Positions 19,101 to 29,281 of a stretch of DNA of 64,000 nucleotides are shown one piece after another (the first letter of the stretch is position 1; each line of letters opens with the position of its first letter). Source of the DNA: Terebella lapidaria (taxonomy: Eukaryota > Annelida > Polychaeta > Terebellida > Terebellidae); contig OX424566.1 in assembly GCA_949152475.1 (NCBI GenBank), positions 18,003,177 through 18,067,176 on the forward strand. Reading direction: 5' to 3'. A model generated the notes under the pieces. The model had not been told where the DNA came from. It made no database searches and saw only the letters and a list, made by a program, of their open reading frames with translations. A program made the position numbers and the translations under genes.

Positions 19101-22100
19101 AAGGTATGTATACTTCAAATGTCATGCTTGATGACATGTATTTCAGTGAAAATTTATTTTCATAAATTCAGTGTCATGAGGGCTTGCTATTCTCAGAGTC
19201 TTTTTCTACACGCAAAAGTGCATGGACATTGCATAGTCATGTAAATTGACAGTTGATCAGTTCAATAAATTCCGTGTATACCCATACAGGTAAGTTCATC
19301 CTAAAGAAAATTTTCCAATACATCCTAAAGGAATTTTTTCGTTTTTACCATTCATGTCAGAACTCTGAAGTCATCGTTCGATCTTGAGTCTCTGAAGCTG
19401 TCAATGGATCTAGCCAATGATGTTCACTACAGCCGCATCCCAGCCACGTCACTAAAGACACTAGTCGTCCACAGAGCCAGGGACAGTCAGCTACAGCTCA
19501 GGGTGAGTTCACTACAGCCGCGTCTCAGGCCACGTCACTAAAGACACTAGTCGTCCACAGAGCCAGGGACAGTCAGCTACAGCTCAGGGTGAGTTCACTA
19601 CAGCCGCGTCCCGGCCACGTCACTAAAGACACTAGTCGTCCACAGAGCCAGGGACAGTCAGCTACAGCTCAGGGTGAGTTCACTACAGCCGCGTCCCGGC
19701 CACGTCACTAAAGACACTAGTCGTCTACAAAGCCAGGGACAGTCAGCTACAGCTCAGGGTGAGTTCACTACAGCCGCGTCCCGGCCACGTCGCTAAAGAC
19801 ACTAGTCGTCCACAGAGCCAGGGACAGTCAGCTACAGCTCAGGGTGAGTTCACTACAGCCACGTCCCGGCCTTGTCACTAAAGACACTAGTCGTCTACAA
19901 AGCCAGGGACAGTCAGCTACAGCTCAGGGTGAGTTCACTACAGCCGCGTCCCGGCCACGTCACTAAAGACACTAGTCGTCTACAAAGCCAGGGACAGTTA
20001 GCTACAGCTCAGGGTGAGTTCACTACAGCCGCATCCCAGCCACGTCACTAAAGACACTAGTCGTCCACAGAGCCAGGGACTGTCAGCTACAGCTCAGGGT
20101 GAGTTCACTACAGCGGCGTCCCGGCCACGTCACTAAAGACACTAGTCGTCCACAGAGCCAGGGACAGTCAGCTACAGCTCAGGGTGAGTTCACTACAGCC
20201 GCATCCCGGCCACGTCACTAAAGACACTAGTCATCCACAGAGCCAGGGACAGTCAGCTACAGCTCAGGGTGAGTTCACTACAGCCGTGTCTCAGGCCACG
20301 TCACTAAAGACACTAGTCGTCCACAGAGCCAGGGAGAGTCAGCTACAGCTCAGGGTGAGTTCACTACAGCCGCGTCCTGGCCACGTCACTAAAGACACTA
20401 GTCGTCCACAGAGCCAGGGACAGTCAGCTACAGCTCAGGGTGAGTTCACTACAGCCGCGTCCCGGCCACGTCACTAAAAACACTAGTCGTCCACAGAGCC
20501 AGGGACAGTCAGCTACAGCTCAGGGTGAGTTCACTACAGCCACGTCCCGGCCTTGTCACTAAAGACACTAGTCGTCTACAAAGCCAGGGACAGTCAGCTA
20601 CAGCTCAGGGTGAGTTCACTACAGCCGCGTCCCGGCCACGTCACTAAAGACACTAGTCGTCTACAAAGCCAGGGACAGTTAGCTACAGCTCAGGGTGAGT
20701 TCACTACAGCCGCATCCCGGCCACGTCACTAAAGACACTAGTCGTCCACAGAGCCAGGGACTGTCAGCTACAGCTCAGGGTGAGTTCACTACAGCGGCGT
20801 CCCGGCCACGTCACTAAAGACACTAGTCGTCCACAGAGCCAGGGACAGTCAGCTACAGCTCAGGGTGAGTTCACTACAGCCGCATCCCGGCCACGTCACT
20901 AAAGACACTAGTCATCCACAGAGCCAGGGACAGTCAGCTACAGCTCGGGGTGAGTTCACTACAGCCGTGTCCCAGCCACATCACTGAAGACACTAGTCGT
21001 CCACAGAGCCAGAGACAGTCAGCTACAGCTCAGGGTGAGTTCACTACAGCCGCGTCCCGGCCACGTCACTAAAGACACTAGTCGTCCACAGAGCCAGGGA
21101 GAGTCAGCTACAGCTTTGGGTGAGTTCACTACAGCCGCGTCTCAGCCACATCACTAAAGACACTAGTCATCCACAGAGCCAGGGACAGTCAGCTACAGCT
21201 CAGGGTGAGTTCACTACAGCCGCGTCCCAGCCACGTCAATAAAGACACTAGTCGTCCACAGAGCCAGGGACAGTCAGCTACAGCTCAGGGTGAGTTCACT
21301 ACAGCCGCATCCCGCCCACGTCACTAAAGACACTAGTGGTCCACAGAGCCAGGAACAGTCAGCTACAGCTCAGAGTGAGTTCACTACAGCCGTGTCCCAG
21401 CCACATCACTAAAGACACTAGTCGTCCACAGAGCCAGGGACAGTCAGCTACAGCTCAGGGTGAGTTCACTACAGCCGCATCCCGCCCACGTCACTAAAGA
21501 CACTAGTGGTCCACAGAGCCAGGAACAGTCAGCTACAGCTCAGGGTGAGTTCACTACAGCCGTGTCCCAGCCACATCACTAAAGACACTAGTCGTCCACA
21601 GAGCCATGGACAGTCAGCTGCAGCTCAGGGTGAGTTCACTACTGCCGCGTCCCGGCCACGTCACTAAAGACACTAGTCGTCCACAGAGCCAGGGACAGTC
21701 AGCTACAGCTCAGGGTGAGGTTTTGAATGCTGACAATAGTGAAAAAAAATTGATCGGTACATGAATACCTGTAGTGTTTCCTGTCGTACATGTATATGAA
21801 CAGTTCTGTATGCTAATCGTCCTGCTGTTTTCGCTTCGTCAAGAACATTGATAAAAAAAGCATTTAGTCAAATAATTGATGAAAAAACCACATGGATTTA
21901 CACATATCTTGCAGACACTGACAATCAGATTCTTCATGTGATTTCCAGTGGCATCACTCGCTGGCTGTGCTCGACTTCTCCTGGATAAAGCTGGCCGGAA
22001 CTTGGAACACGAGCAGCCGGATAGAGACGGTCTTCTCCAGGCTTTTCGACCCGAACGGTCCACAGTTTGAAGTCCTACACACCATACTACTCTGTGGCTC

Positions 22101-22607
22101 ACCAATATCTGTTGGGTGTCTCAGGTGTGTGGAATAAACGTAAACAGTTACAATGTTTACAGGGTGTTCCAAAGTTATACATTAGTTCTGTATTTGTAGG
22201 AGAAATTTAGTTGTCGAATGGAAGTTAACTACAGTACTGTGCATGTGCATACCTACACATATAAACTGTCATGTACATACCAGTATAAGATTCATCATAT
22301 ATGTACTGCATTCCCTAATGTTTAGTTTTCTGATGCAATGCACAATTGGGGAATTGACAGGCACACTGTAGATAACTGAACAAAATCCACGTATACATAC
22401 ACGCAAATCTAAAATGTAGCATCAGAAATACAGTCATGTCTATTCTGCCCTGTTTCCAGGCCTATATTTGAGAGCTGCCCACGACTGCAGACATTGAACC
22501 TGTTGCTCTGTGGATTGCTGCCCCTTGGCTGGCACCAGGAGTTCACTGGAAACAGTCTCACCTTCTTCAAACACAACATGCTCGGGCTACCGCTTCCGGG
22601 CAGCTGA
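16150..22607 (+). CDS. FBXL6: F-box and leucine-rich repeat protein, FBXL6-like, 9 exons
   Basis: Nine exons join in phase: 16150-16355, 16464-16653, 17264-17395, 18068-18193, 18645-18818, 19030-19103, 19361-19502, 21949-22124, 22460-22607 (1,368 nt, 455 aa). The F-box lies at about residues 42-90: LIPEEVLLKVFNTGAQYYG, VPFLCR|VAQVCRRWMYVAY, LWDKVDL, close to human FBXL6 (VPLEILVRIF, MPFLGRAARVCRRW, LWHTVTL). Leucine-rich repeats follow (CNNLTSLNLSHCEQLTPEGL, CPNLQVLLM). The C-terminus CPRLQTLNLLLCGLLP matches the FBXL6 end (CPGLLYLNLESCRCLP). Human FBXL6 is 539 aa. Such proteins bind Skp1-Cullin1 through the F-box and present substrates for ubiquitination; the substrate here is unknown. An acceptor at about 16080 suggests a separate 5' UTR exon. 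Exon 7 ends in a repeat unit that continues through intron 7 as a minisatellite. Confidence 0.82.
16954..17132. mobile_element. Mariner-like MITE (CAGTGGATCCTGTGTT), FBXL6-like intron 2
   Basis: 179-bp near-palindrome: CAGTGGATCCTGTGTT at the left and AACACAGGATCCACTG at the right, flanked by TA on both sides. Internal 'ggtggtct' and 'agaccacc' blocks repeat. Same family as 22752-22928. Confidence 0.85.
19423..21719 (+). repeat. 85-bp minisatellite, ~27 copies, carrying an exon end and splice donor
   Basis: The unit begins in exon 7 of the FBXL6-like gene (TTCACTACAGCCGC...) and ends with CTCAGG|gtgag. The first copy supplies the last 80 nt of the exon and its donor. Donor-position GTGAG motifs recur at 19503, 19589, 19674 and so on to 21715, which gives 26 further units at 85 bp (one of 86). 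Copies are about 90-98% alike by eye. A higher-order period of eight units (about 681 bp) shows because the rare variants 'ccttgtcac' and 'gactgtcagc' occur near 19870/20551 and 20080/20761. Since 85 is not a multiple of three, reading on into the array meets a stop in the second unit. Confidence 0.95.
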
Positions 22608-24614
22608 CCATCCCCACAGATATAGTTGAAATTTGTTACTAGTATTACCATTGCATACAAGCATAAGGTAGTGTACTGTGTATGAAATGGTATGTGTTGT
22701 TTATGTTTGTCAGGCTAGGTTATGAAATACAGGTCCCACAAATATGTAATACAGTGGATCCTGTGTTATAGACCACCTGGTTTGAGAGATCACCCTGTGT
22801 TTTAAGACTGCTCCACTTGATCCCAAGTGGCCTTTTATCATGTGAATGAATCTGTCATGAGAGATCACCTGTCATTTAGGACCACCTTTTGGAGTGCCTT
22901 GGGTGGTCTTGAAACACAGGATTCACTGTACTGAAATGTTTGTATTGTAACTGTAAAAGGTTTGTTTTCATGACTTTGGGAATATATTTTTTCGTTGTGT
23001 CATTTCGTTACAATCCCAATATAGATTCTATGCAAGTTTACTGGAGATACGGTACACATAATGATTTAACTGGCCATCGTGAAAGAGTATACTTGTTGTC
23101 ACAGTGAGGTATTTGTCAACAATGACCCAACAATCATTTTCTGTGGTAAAATGATGTGAATGGCAGAGTATTAAAAACTATTCTTTGTACTGAAGTTAAA
23201 AGTACATAAATATTCCGCCATGGTAAAGCCATTATAATTGGGTGTGTGCCATATCTGCAATGCATTTTACTATTTTAATGATTCAAATAATTTGGTGAAA
23301 TTTGAATGCATACATGTCCGATTTCTAACATGCAAATTTCTTCCATATCAGCATTATCAGTGTATTGTCCATATACACTTTTTTCCTGTGGGGGTCATTC
23401 TTCATCTACACATACATATCAAGAATTCAGTGCTTAGCGTTGTTTGTGTATATTTCCATCCCAGAAATTGATCCAGTATGACATGTGTACATGTACTAGT
23501 ATACGTTTGTTGTGATACACTTCTCTGTTCATGTGTACAATAATTTGAAAGTTCACTGTGATAAGTTGGCGTCACATTTAAGTATTTGAATAAACTGTAT
23601 TTTACACCTAAAGATTTGTTGTTTATGTTTTAATTCAAATTTTTTGCTCAGGAAACAAAACTTTTTCAAGGCCAAGCTTGGTCAGGGATGTGCTAAGAGC
23701 GATGTGAACATCTGATGGTTTTCGAAACACTGGTATTCTAAATTATTACCTGCAACAAATGCAGAATTGTTTGTATTGTAAACATAGTCTGGAGTTCCTG
23801 TTTGGCTGATTTCTTTTAGTACCACGACTACTGCTTGGCCTTGAATAGAACACGGCTGAAATCAAATTCGAGCCTGATGAACTTTTTATTACACCATTCA
23901 CATGATTCACTCACACATTTGTCTAGATATAGTGCAATAAACTGTAAACTTTCTGAGATGATCTTCATCATCATACATGTAGTATGTGTAACAGTGTACA
24001 TATCAATGTTTCCCAAACAGACGAACATACCCGGTAATAATTAAGATTAGCTTCCTTTGAGAAATCAAGCATTCTTTGTACTTTGACTAAATCAAGTCAT
24101 ATACAATGTATCGAGTGAGATTGACAGATGAATTTGAATTACAGTTCCATGTCATTGTGACTAAAATTTAAAATTTTGATTGACACACGTGTACATGTAC
24201 AGTCTGTACAGCTAGTAATAGGTTACATAGTACTTCGTTACAACCAACATTGAACATTGAGATAAATCATCTTTGCATAGTCTACATGGTCTATGATATA
24301 TAACATGTACAACTATCATTTTTTCATATCTCCACAATAACTGATGCATTTCAGGTACAGTATGGTGAGAGTTTATGTCTTTCTTCACATGAAAGCCATG
24401 CTGACACACACAAATTGATAGCATTCAAGAGCTAAACACACAGCGATATTAATAATGATCTACTAGTAAATCAACCAACTTTGAATTCCATGTACATTAT
24501 CATGATTATAGATAAATTGAAATAATTCATTGTTCTTACTAAAAAAAGACTTTCAAATGTTCACCATCTGATCCATTCATACATATACACAAATCATGGA
24601 ATACAAGTCACACA
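22608..24614. other. Gap between convergent genes: FBXL6-like and DOHH 3' flanks
   Basis: Contains the second CAGTGGATCC MITE (22752-22928). A polyadenylation signal AATAAA at about 23590 on + may end the FBXL6-like transcript, and AATAAA-type signals on - near 23885 may end DOHH. No other gene seen. Confidence 0.5.
22752..22928. mobile_element. Mariner-like MITE (CAGTGGATCCTGTGTT), second copy
   Basis: 177 bp, TA-flanked, with ends CAGTGGATCCTGTGTT and AACACAGGATTCACTG. It is the inverse-oriented relative of 16954-17132 (for example 'ggccttttatcatg' here against 'catgataaaaggcc' there). It lies in the probable 3' UTR of the FBXL6-like gene. Confidence 0.85.
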
Positions 24615-25541
24615 TCAACTCGCTGCATGGTCTATACGATCAAGTCCATCAGCATATTGGAAGTCCTGACTATTCTCATACTCTGCCATGTCTAGGGCAA
24701 CCTCACAGCTTTCAGAAACCACACGTTCACCATCCCTGAGATAAGTTTTCAAGATTTCCATACATTTATCCGTGGCGATGGACCCAAGTGCTTCAGCGCA
24801 TTCGTGTCTAACCATCGGATTTTCACCACCATCCCGCAAATTCTCAATGAGCTGCTTGACGCCCGCAGGATTCTGCATCTGACCGAGAACGTAGGCGATT
24901 TCGTGTCGGAAAAGTGCGCTCTTGCATTTCAACCCCTCAGCCAAAGCAAGAGTCGAGTCATCACTGTTCCTGTTTCTCAGAGCAAACATCGCCCTGTACC
25001 TCTCAAACAGTGGCCGCGATTCATCCAGTAAAATGTGCCTGAGTGCGCTGATGTCCATGTCGATGGAGGGAGGGGCCGGATCAACAGAAGCATACGGGTT
25101 CTGCGAGAGGTTCTCAGTCGCTCGTTCTTTACCATGTAGCCAGCGTATTCTCTCTGCAGCTAGCTGGCAGGTCTCCGCGACTTCAACAATCGGATCATTA
25201 CTGTGAGCTTCCAGTAGCTCTAAGACGTCCTTTGATCCAATGGCTCCCAAAGCCTCGCCGGCCTCGTGTCGTACCATCACTTCCTGTTTCCTGTCTCTAA
25301 GCACGGACACCAGACAAGGGACGGCTCTCTCGTCTTGCATCTGGCCAAGACAGTAGGCACATTCATGTTTGAGAAGCTCGGAGGAGTCTTTGAAACAGGT
25401 CTCAATGGCTTCAATAGCAGTGGCACCTCCAAGGTTACGTAGAGTAAATAAAGCTCGGAAGCGCTCTGCCAGTGGTCGGGATGGGTTCTTGAGTATCTCA
25501 CCAACTGCACGGCATTCTGACTCATGGATTTGGAAATCCAT
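24615..25541 (-). CDS. DOHH: Deoxyhypusine hydroxylase
   Basis: A single coding exon of 308 aa (human DOHH is 302 aa). The enzyme hydroxylates deoxyhypusine in eIF5A, the second and last step of hypusine synthesis, in the cytosol. The protein is two halves of HEAT-like repeats joined by a linker (about residues 140-165: RATENLSQNPYASVD...). Four His-Glu pairs expected to hold the di-iron centre are present: KHECAYCLGQMQ, RHEAGEALGAIG, RHEIAYVLGQMQ and RHECAEALGSIA. The start MDFQIHESEC fits the family. A splice acceptor (ttccccacag|GTCACAG) ends 16 nt upstream of the ATG at 25557, so there is a non-coding first exon further right, not located. Confidence 0.96.
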   Translation of the reverse strand: MDFQIHESECRAVGEILKNPSRPLAERFRALFTLRNLGGATAIEAIETCFKDSSELLKHECAYCLGQMQDERAVPCLVSVLRDRKQEVMVRHEAGEALGAIGSKDVLELLEAHSNDPIVEVAETCQLAAERIRWLHGKERATENLSQNPYASVDPAPPSIDMDISALRHILLDESRPLFERYRAMFALRNRNSDDSTLALAEGLKCKSALFRHEIAYVLGQMQNPAGVKQLIENLRDGGENPMVRHECAEALGSIATDKCMEILKTYLRDGERVVSESCEVALDMAEYENSQDFQYADGLDRIDHAAS

Positions 25542-25609
25542 CGTTAGAAACTGTGACCTGTGGGGAAAAAGTAAGATGTTGTAGATCTACCATAAGGCTA
25601 AGCAGATAG

Positions 25610-26444
25610 AGGTGACGTGACTATTTCCAAGTGAGGACTTAAACCGAGCACCCCCACTGCCCACAAGGTGCAAAACGATTGCATACAGTGCAAAGCCTGA
25701 TGCATGCTACCACAAGTTCACAACAACTGAATAAACGATGTGGGTGGGTGCTCGGGTTTAACAGTTGGGAAGAATCCCATTTGGTGGCATATAATCCATT
25801 TGGGCATATATGCCACCAAATGGGTATACTTCCTGTAATTTGACCTGTATACCCAAATGGGATATACCTGAGGGCTTCGTCCCATGTAGCTGGATCCAGA
25901 TGCTTGGGAACGGAGGGGGTCTGGGGTTTCATCAAAATAATTAATAAGAAAGGCCTGATATACTTTTTGGAGAGTTTGGTGTCTTTTCCATCTTCTCAGC
26001 TCATTTTATTTCAGTGGTGTGAAATGACAGTACTTCCTATGATAAACATGGATGTATGGTTTGAGAAAAATTCTTATACATAAGATATACTTAGTTTTTG
26101 CTTGACTGACTACATCTAAACAGGTTTACACAGCAAAATATTCTATTTTCAGGAGAAATCACATGTCCCAAGAATAAATTGGACAGACAGTGTGAAATTA
26201 AAACCAATCACAAAGGGAAATGAATCAATTGCTTTATATCCAATCTAATGAATGAATACCCAGACCCCTTGAGTCCCCCAATGAGTATGACCACAAAACT
26301 GCCACCAAGCTCTCAGGTATATCCCATTCGGGTATACAGGAAGTATACCCATTTGGTGGCATATATGCCCAAATGGGATATAAGCCACCAAATGGGATTC
26401 TTCCTAACTGTTTAAGTCCCCGCTCGGAAATAGGCACGTCACCT
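25610..26444. mobile_element. Inverted-repeat element with ~130-bp TIRs
   Basis: The ends AGGTGACGTG and CACGTCACCT open long inverted repeats that share 'ctatttcc', 'ggacttaaa', 'gaagaatcccatttggtgg', 'catatatgcccaaatggg' and 'gtatacttcctgta' blocks. Inside each arm 'cccatttgg/ccaaatggg' is itself repeated in both directions. The left arm is interrupted by a small hairpin insertion (25644-25756). Non-coding. The element sits immediately upstream of the DOHH coding exon. Confidence 0.75.
25644..25756. mobile_element. Small hairpin MITE nested in the left TIR
   Basis: About 112 bp with inverted ends CCGAGCACCCCCAC and GTGGGTGGGTGCTCGG. The uninterrupted right TIR of the host element reads 'gacttaaacagtt', whereas the left arm reads 'gacttaaa', this insert, then 'gtttaacagtt', so about six bases around TTAA appear duplicated. 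Confidence 0.65.
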
Positions 26445-26555
26445 GTAGTAAGTAAGCTCTCTGATAATACACGTGTATATAACACTGCACTACTTCAATA
26501 AGTTTACAGGTAGGGGATCAAATGTCGAACAGCACCAAATGTCGAGACAGTTTTT

Positions 26556-28051
26556 AGGTTACCGGACCTTTGGTCCGATAACCTATTGCCGTGGCGTTGC
26601 GTCCGTCGTCGTCGTCCGTCAACATCCATATCTTTAAAGCTTATGATCGAATCTTCCTGAAATTTTGCACAAAAATGCTTAAAAATATTTCGAGAGGGAG
26701 GTATTATTTAGTTTTTTGATTTTCGAATTATTTTCAAAATGACGGCCATTTTTGACGAAAAACAGCTAATTTTGGACTTTGACGGTCGTTTTCTCGAAAA
26801 CTGTCTGATCAGATTTGAGATTTTTGTTTCAAAATATTTTCCTTATGTACCTCTGTAATGTGTATAAGTTTGGTTGCCCTTGAATCGCCGGTCTGCGTAT
26901 GGCGGCCATTTTGAATTTTCGACGGGTGGACGAAAAAAAAATTTTCCGGCCCAAATCGCATTACTATCCATTTTGGGCCATTTCTAGACAAAAAAAAAAT
27001 TTTCACCCTCTGAAAAAAATTTTGGACTTAGAAATTTTTCGGCACTTTTTTCCTTCATAATGGGAGCTGTCAGGACTGTTCTCATAGAACACTTGAAGAT
27101 ACAGCTTAGAAATTGGCACTTTCAAATGGGAAGTCATATATGGCGACTTGTGTGGTGACCTTGAATTTGACCTTGGATGACCTTGAAAGGTCAAAACAGC
27201 CACTTTTGGGTTGAAAAATGCCCAAATTTGCACCTGGTCTGTATTTTCTCGAAAACTATCTGATCAGTTTTGAGATTTTTGTTTAAAAAGATTCCTCCTA
27301 TATACCTCTGTGACGTGTATAAGTTTTGTTGCCCTTGAATCGCCGATCTCCGTGTGGCGGCCATTTTGAATTTTTGACGAGTCGGCGAAAAAAAAATTTT
27401 CGCCCCAAATCGCATTACTATGCATTTTGGGCCATTTCTAGGGAAAAATTTTTTTTCACCCTTTGAGAAAAATTTTGGACTTGGAAAATTTTCGGCACTT
27501 CCTTCATAATGGGAGCTGTCGGGACTGTACTCATAGAACACTTGAAGATACAGCTTAGAAATTGGCATTTTCAAATGGGAAGTCATATATGGCGATTTGT
27601 GTGGTGACCTTGAATTTGACCTAGGATGACCTTGAAAGGTCAAAACAGCCATTTTGGGGTAAAAAAATGCCCAGATTTTCCTCTGTAGATGAAATGCTTG
27701 CAGATAGACCTCATGTTTGCATTATGAACATATAGGAAGACATATATGGCACAACTAATGATGACCTTGAACTTGATGTCAGATGACCTTGAGTGCCAAA
27801 TGTCTGACTCGGAATGTGTAAATTGACTTGAGCGGCCTAAACGATTCCACCCAGATATATCTTTGTATTATGAACATATAGAATATCAAATGCCGCACCC
27901 ATACATGTATTGGTGACATTGAAGTTCACACGGATGACCTTGATTGGTAAATCTCAAGGTCATATGTTCACACTGCGAACCTTGATTGGTAAATCTCAAG
28001 GTCTGTTACCTGCCAATGCTGCCATGGCGAAACCAAATTGTCCGGTAACCT
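26556..28051. mobile_element. AGGTTACCGGAC element with internal tandem repeat
   Basis: 1,496 bp with 13-bp-class inverted ends (AGGTTACCGGAC / GTCCGGTAACCT). The interior contains two copies of a unit of about 450 bp (compare 26760-27240 with 27220-27660: 'ttttctcgaaaactgtctgatcag', 'ggcggccattttgaatttt', 'gggagctgtc.ggactg', 'gaccttgaatttgacct'). No transposase. Related copies or pieces lie at 40864-41790, 44943-45344 and perhaps 14151. Confidence 0.75.
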
Positions 28052-28166
28052 GTCTTAGCCTTTGGGCTAATTTTTAATGTTGTCAGTGCTCAGAAAAGAA
28101 TGAATGTAAATCACTTACGGCACATGAGCATACAAATGTTAGATATAAGCAAATCTTACTCCAGTC

Positions 28167-28867
28167 TAGGGCTAATACAAGTACAAAATTTTGTGACCGG
28201 TTACTCGGGGGTCTGTAACCGGACCGTGACTGGTTACTCGTCAAAAATACCACATAAAAATCCATGTGACTGTTTAGTATTGATGTTTGAACTTCGAACG
28301 CTCCCATAGTTGTTGTTGGTTAATGCGCATGCGCACATCTTTACCGTAATGTCTTGTGCAAAATCAGTCAATGTTTGCAAATGAAAATTATGAAATATAC
28401 ACGTAAAATATCTGACCAATGAATGTGTACTTAACATGCGATGCTTCAATATCGCAATATTTTAATGTGTAATGATGTACCTTATATACATGTATGTACA
28501 TGCAGTAATTTGGAGGTCGATTATCCATTTTTGCGCGTGCAAAATATTAGACCATGATTGGCTATGCACTTGCTAATGTGGTAATGCTAATAATGTAAAC
28601 ATAATTGGAAATCTTCTGCTAGAGGTAGGAAATGCAACAAGGCAAAACACCGAAGCAAAGTGATCAAAACTGATAATTGAAACTTTGAAAGGGAACATGG
28701 AGCCACGAAACTTGTTGTGATCACCTATTCAGATTCTCTTTATCTGTATAGATCTACCATTTTATTTACAAAAAGCTTATAACCGGTTAACCGGTCACTG
28801 CATCTGTGACCGGTCACGAGCGTTTCTGTGACCGTGACCGGTTACCCGTGTACTTGTATTAGCCCTA
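28167..28867. mobile_element. hAT-type non-autonomous element with 8-bp TSD
   Basis: 701 bp. The ends TAGGGCTAATACAAGTAC and GTACTTGTATTAGCCCTA are perfect inverted repeats, and the 8-bp target duplication CTCCAGTC is present at 28159-28166 and 28868-28875. The TAGGG terminus and 8-bp duplication are hAT features. Several 'gaccggtta' boxes recur near both ends. No transposase frame. Confidence 0.88.
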
Positions 28868-29141
28868 CTCCAGTCCAAGTGACGCGAGCTCTGCTCGCTT
28901 GATCTGATCTTGCTCATGAAATTTTTATTTAATTTCATGCTTTTTGAATACTGCTAAAACTAAAAATTGTGTTCGACATTTGGTGCTGTTCTATATTTAT
29001 TTCCCTACCTGTAATTCACGTATTATCGCCCACCAACATATTTGGACTAGATACGGTACAGTCTAGATCTATGGTCAAATGAAAAATAGACCAGCATGGG
29101 GAATGAGAATTCGTAGCATATATTACGTTTATGTAGAATAC

Positions 29142-29281
29142 CTGAAACTTTCGGAATAAACACTTTCACCACACGTGGGGATCCGATGACGTTTCCACCA
29201 ATTTTCGGTTTCGTAACTTCGACTTTTAGGTATCCGCGGGCTGCGAATTGCCGGGCTACCGTGTTGTTGGAGAACTCTGAA
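29142..29281 (-). CDS. Possible single coding exon of an unidentified gene
   Basis: A 140-bp stretch with an acceptor (tttctcag|TTCAGAG) and donor (GTTTCAG|gtattc) on the - strand. It translates as SEFSNNTVARQFAARG, then YLKVEVTKPKIGGNVIG and VVKVFIPKVS without stops, with unusually even codon use for this AT-rich neighbourhood. I do not recognise the protein. A - strand frame at 29475-29789 (ending KVPRYDVQPFRLDKNELDL) could belong to the same gene, but no joining splice sites were established. It may be an eroded or partial gene. Confidence 0.3.

Larger units (their letters stand above)
26504..29014. mobile_element. Outer inverted-repeat element holding two nested elements
   Basis: The ends TTACAGGTAGGG (26504) and CCCTACCTGTAA (29014) begin imperfect inverted repeats of about 45 bp that share 'cgaacagcaccaaatgtcga'. 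Everything between is largely two further elements (26556-28051 and 28167-28867). The target duplication is not clear. Probably a non-autonomous DNA transposon. Confidence 0.6.

Noticed and set aside
20184-20477. 97-codon open frame in the 85-bp array
   Set aside because: It is the minisatellite read out of frame; other units shift it and it has no independent start context.
24212-24424. Small - strand open frame beyond DOHH
   Set aside because: Probably DOHH 3' UTR. No homology recognised, and AT-rich codon use.
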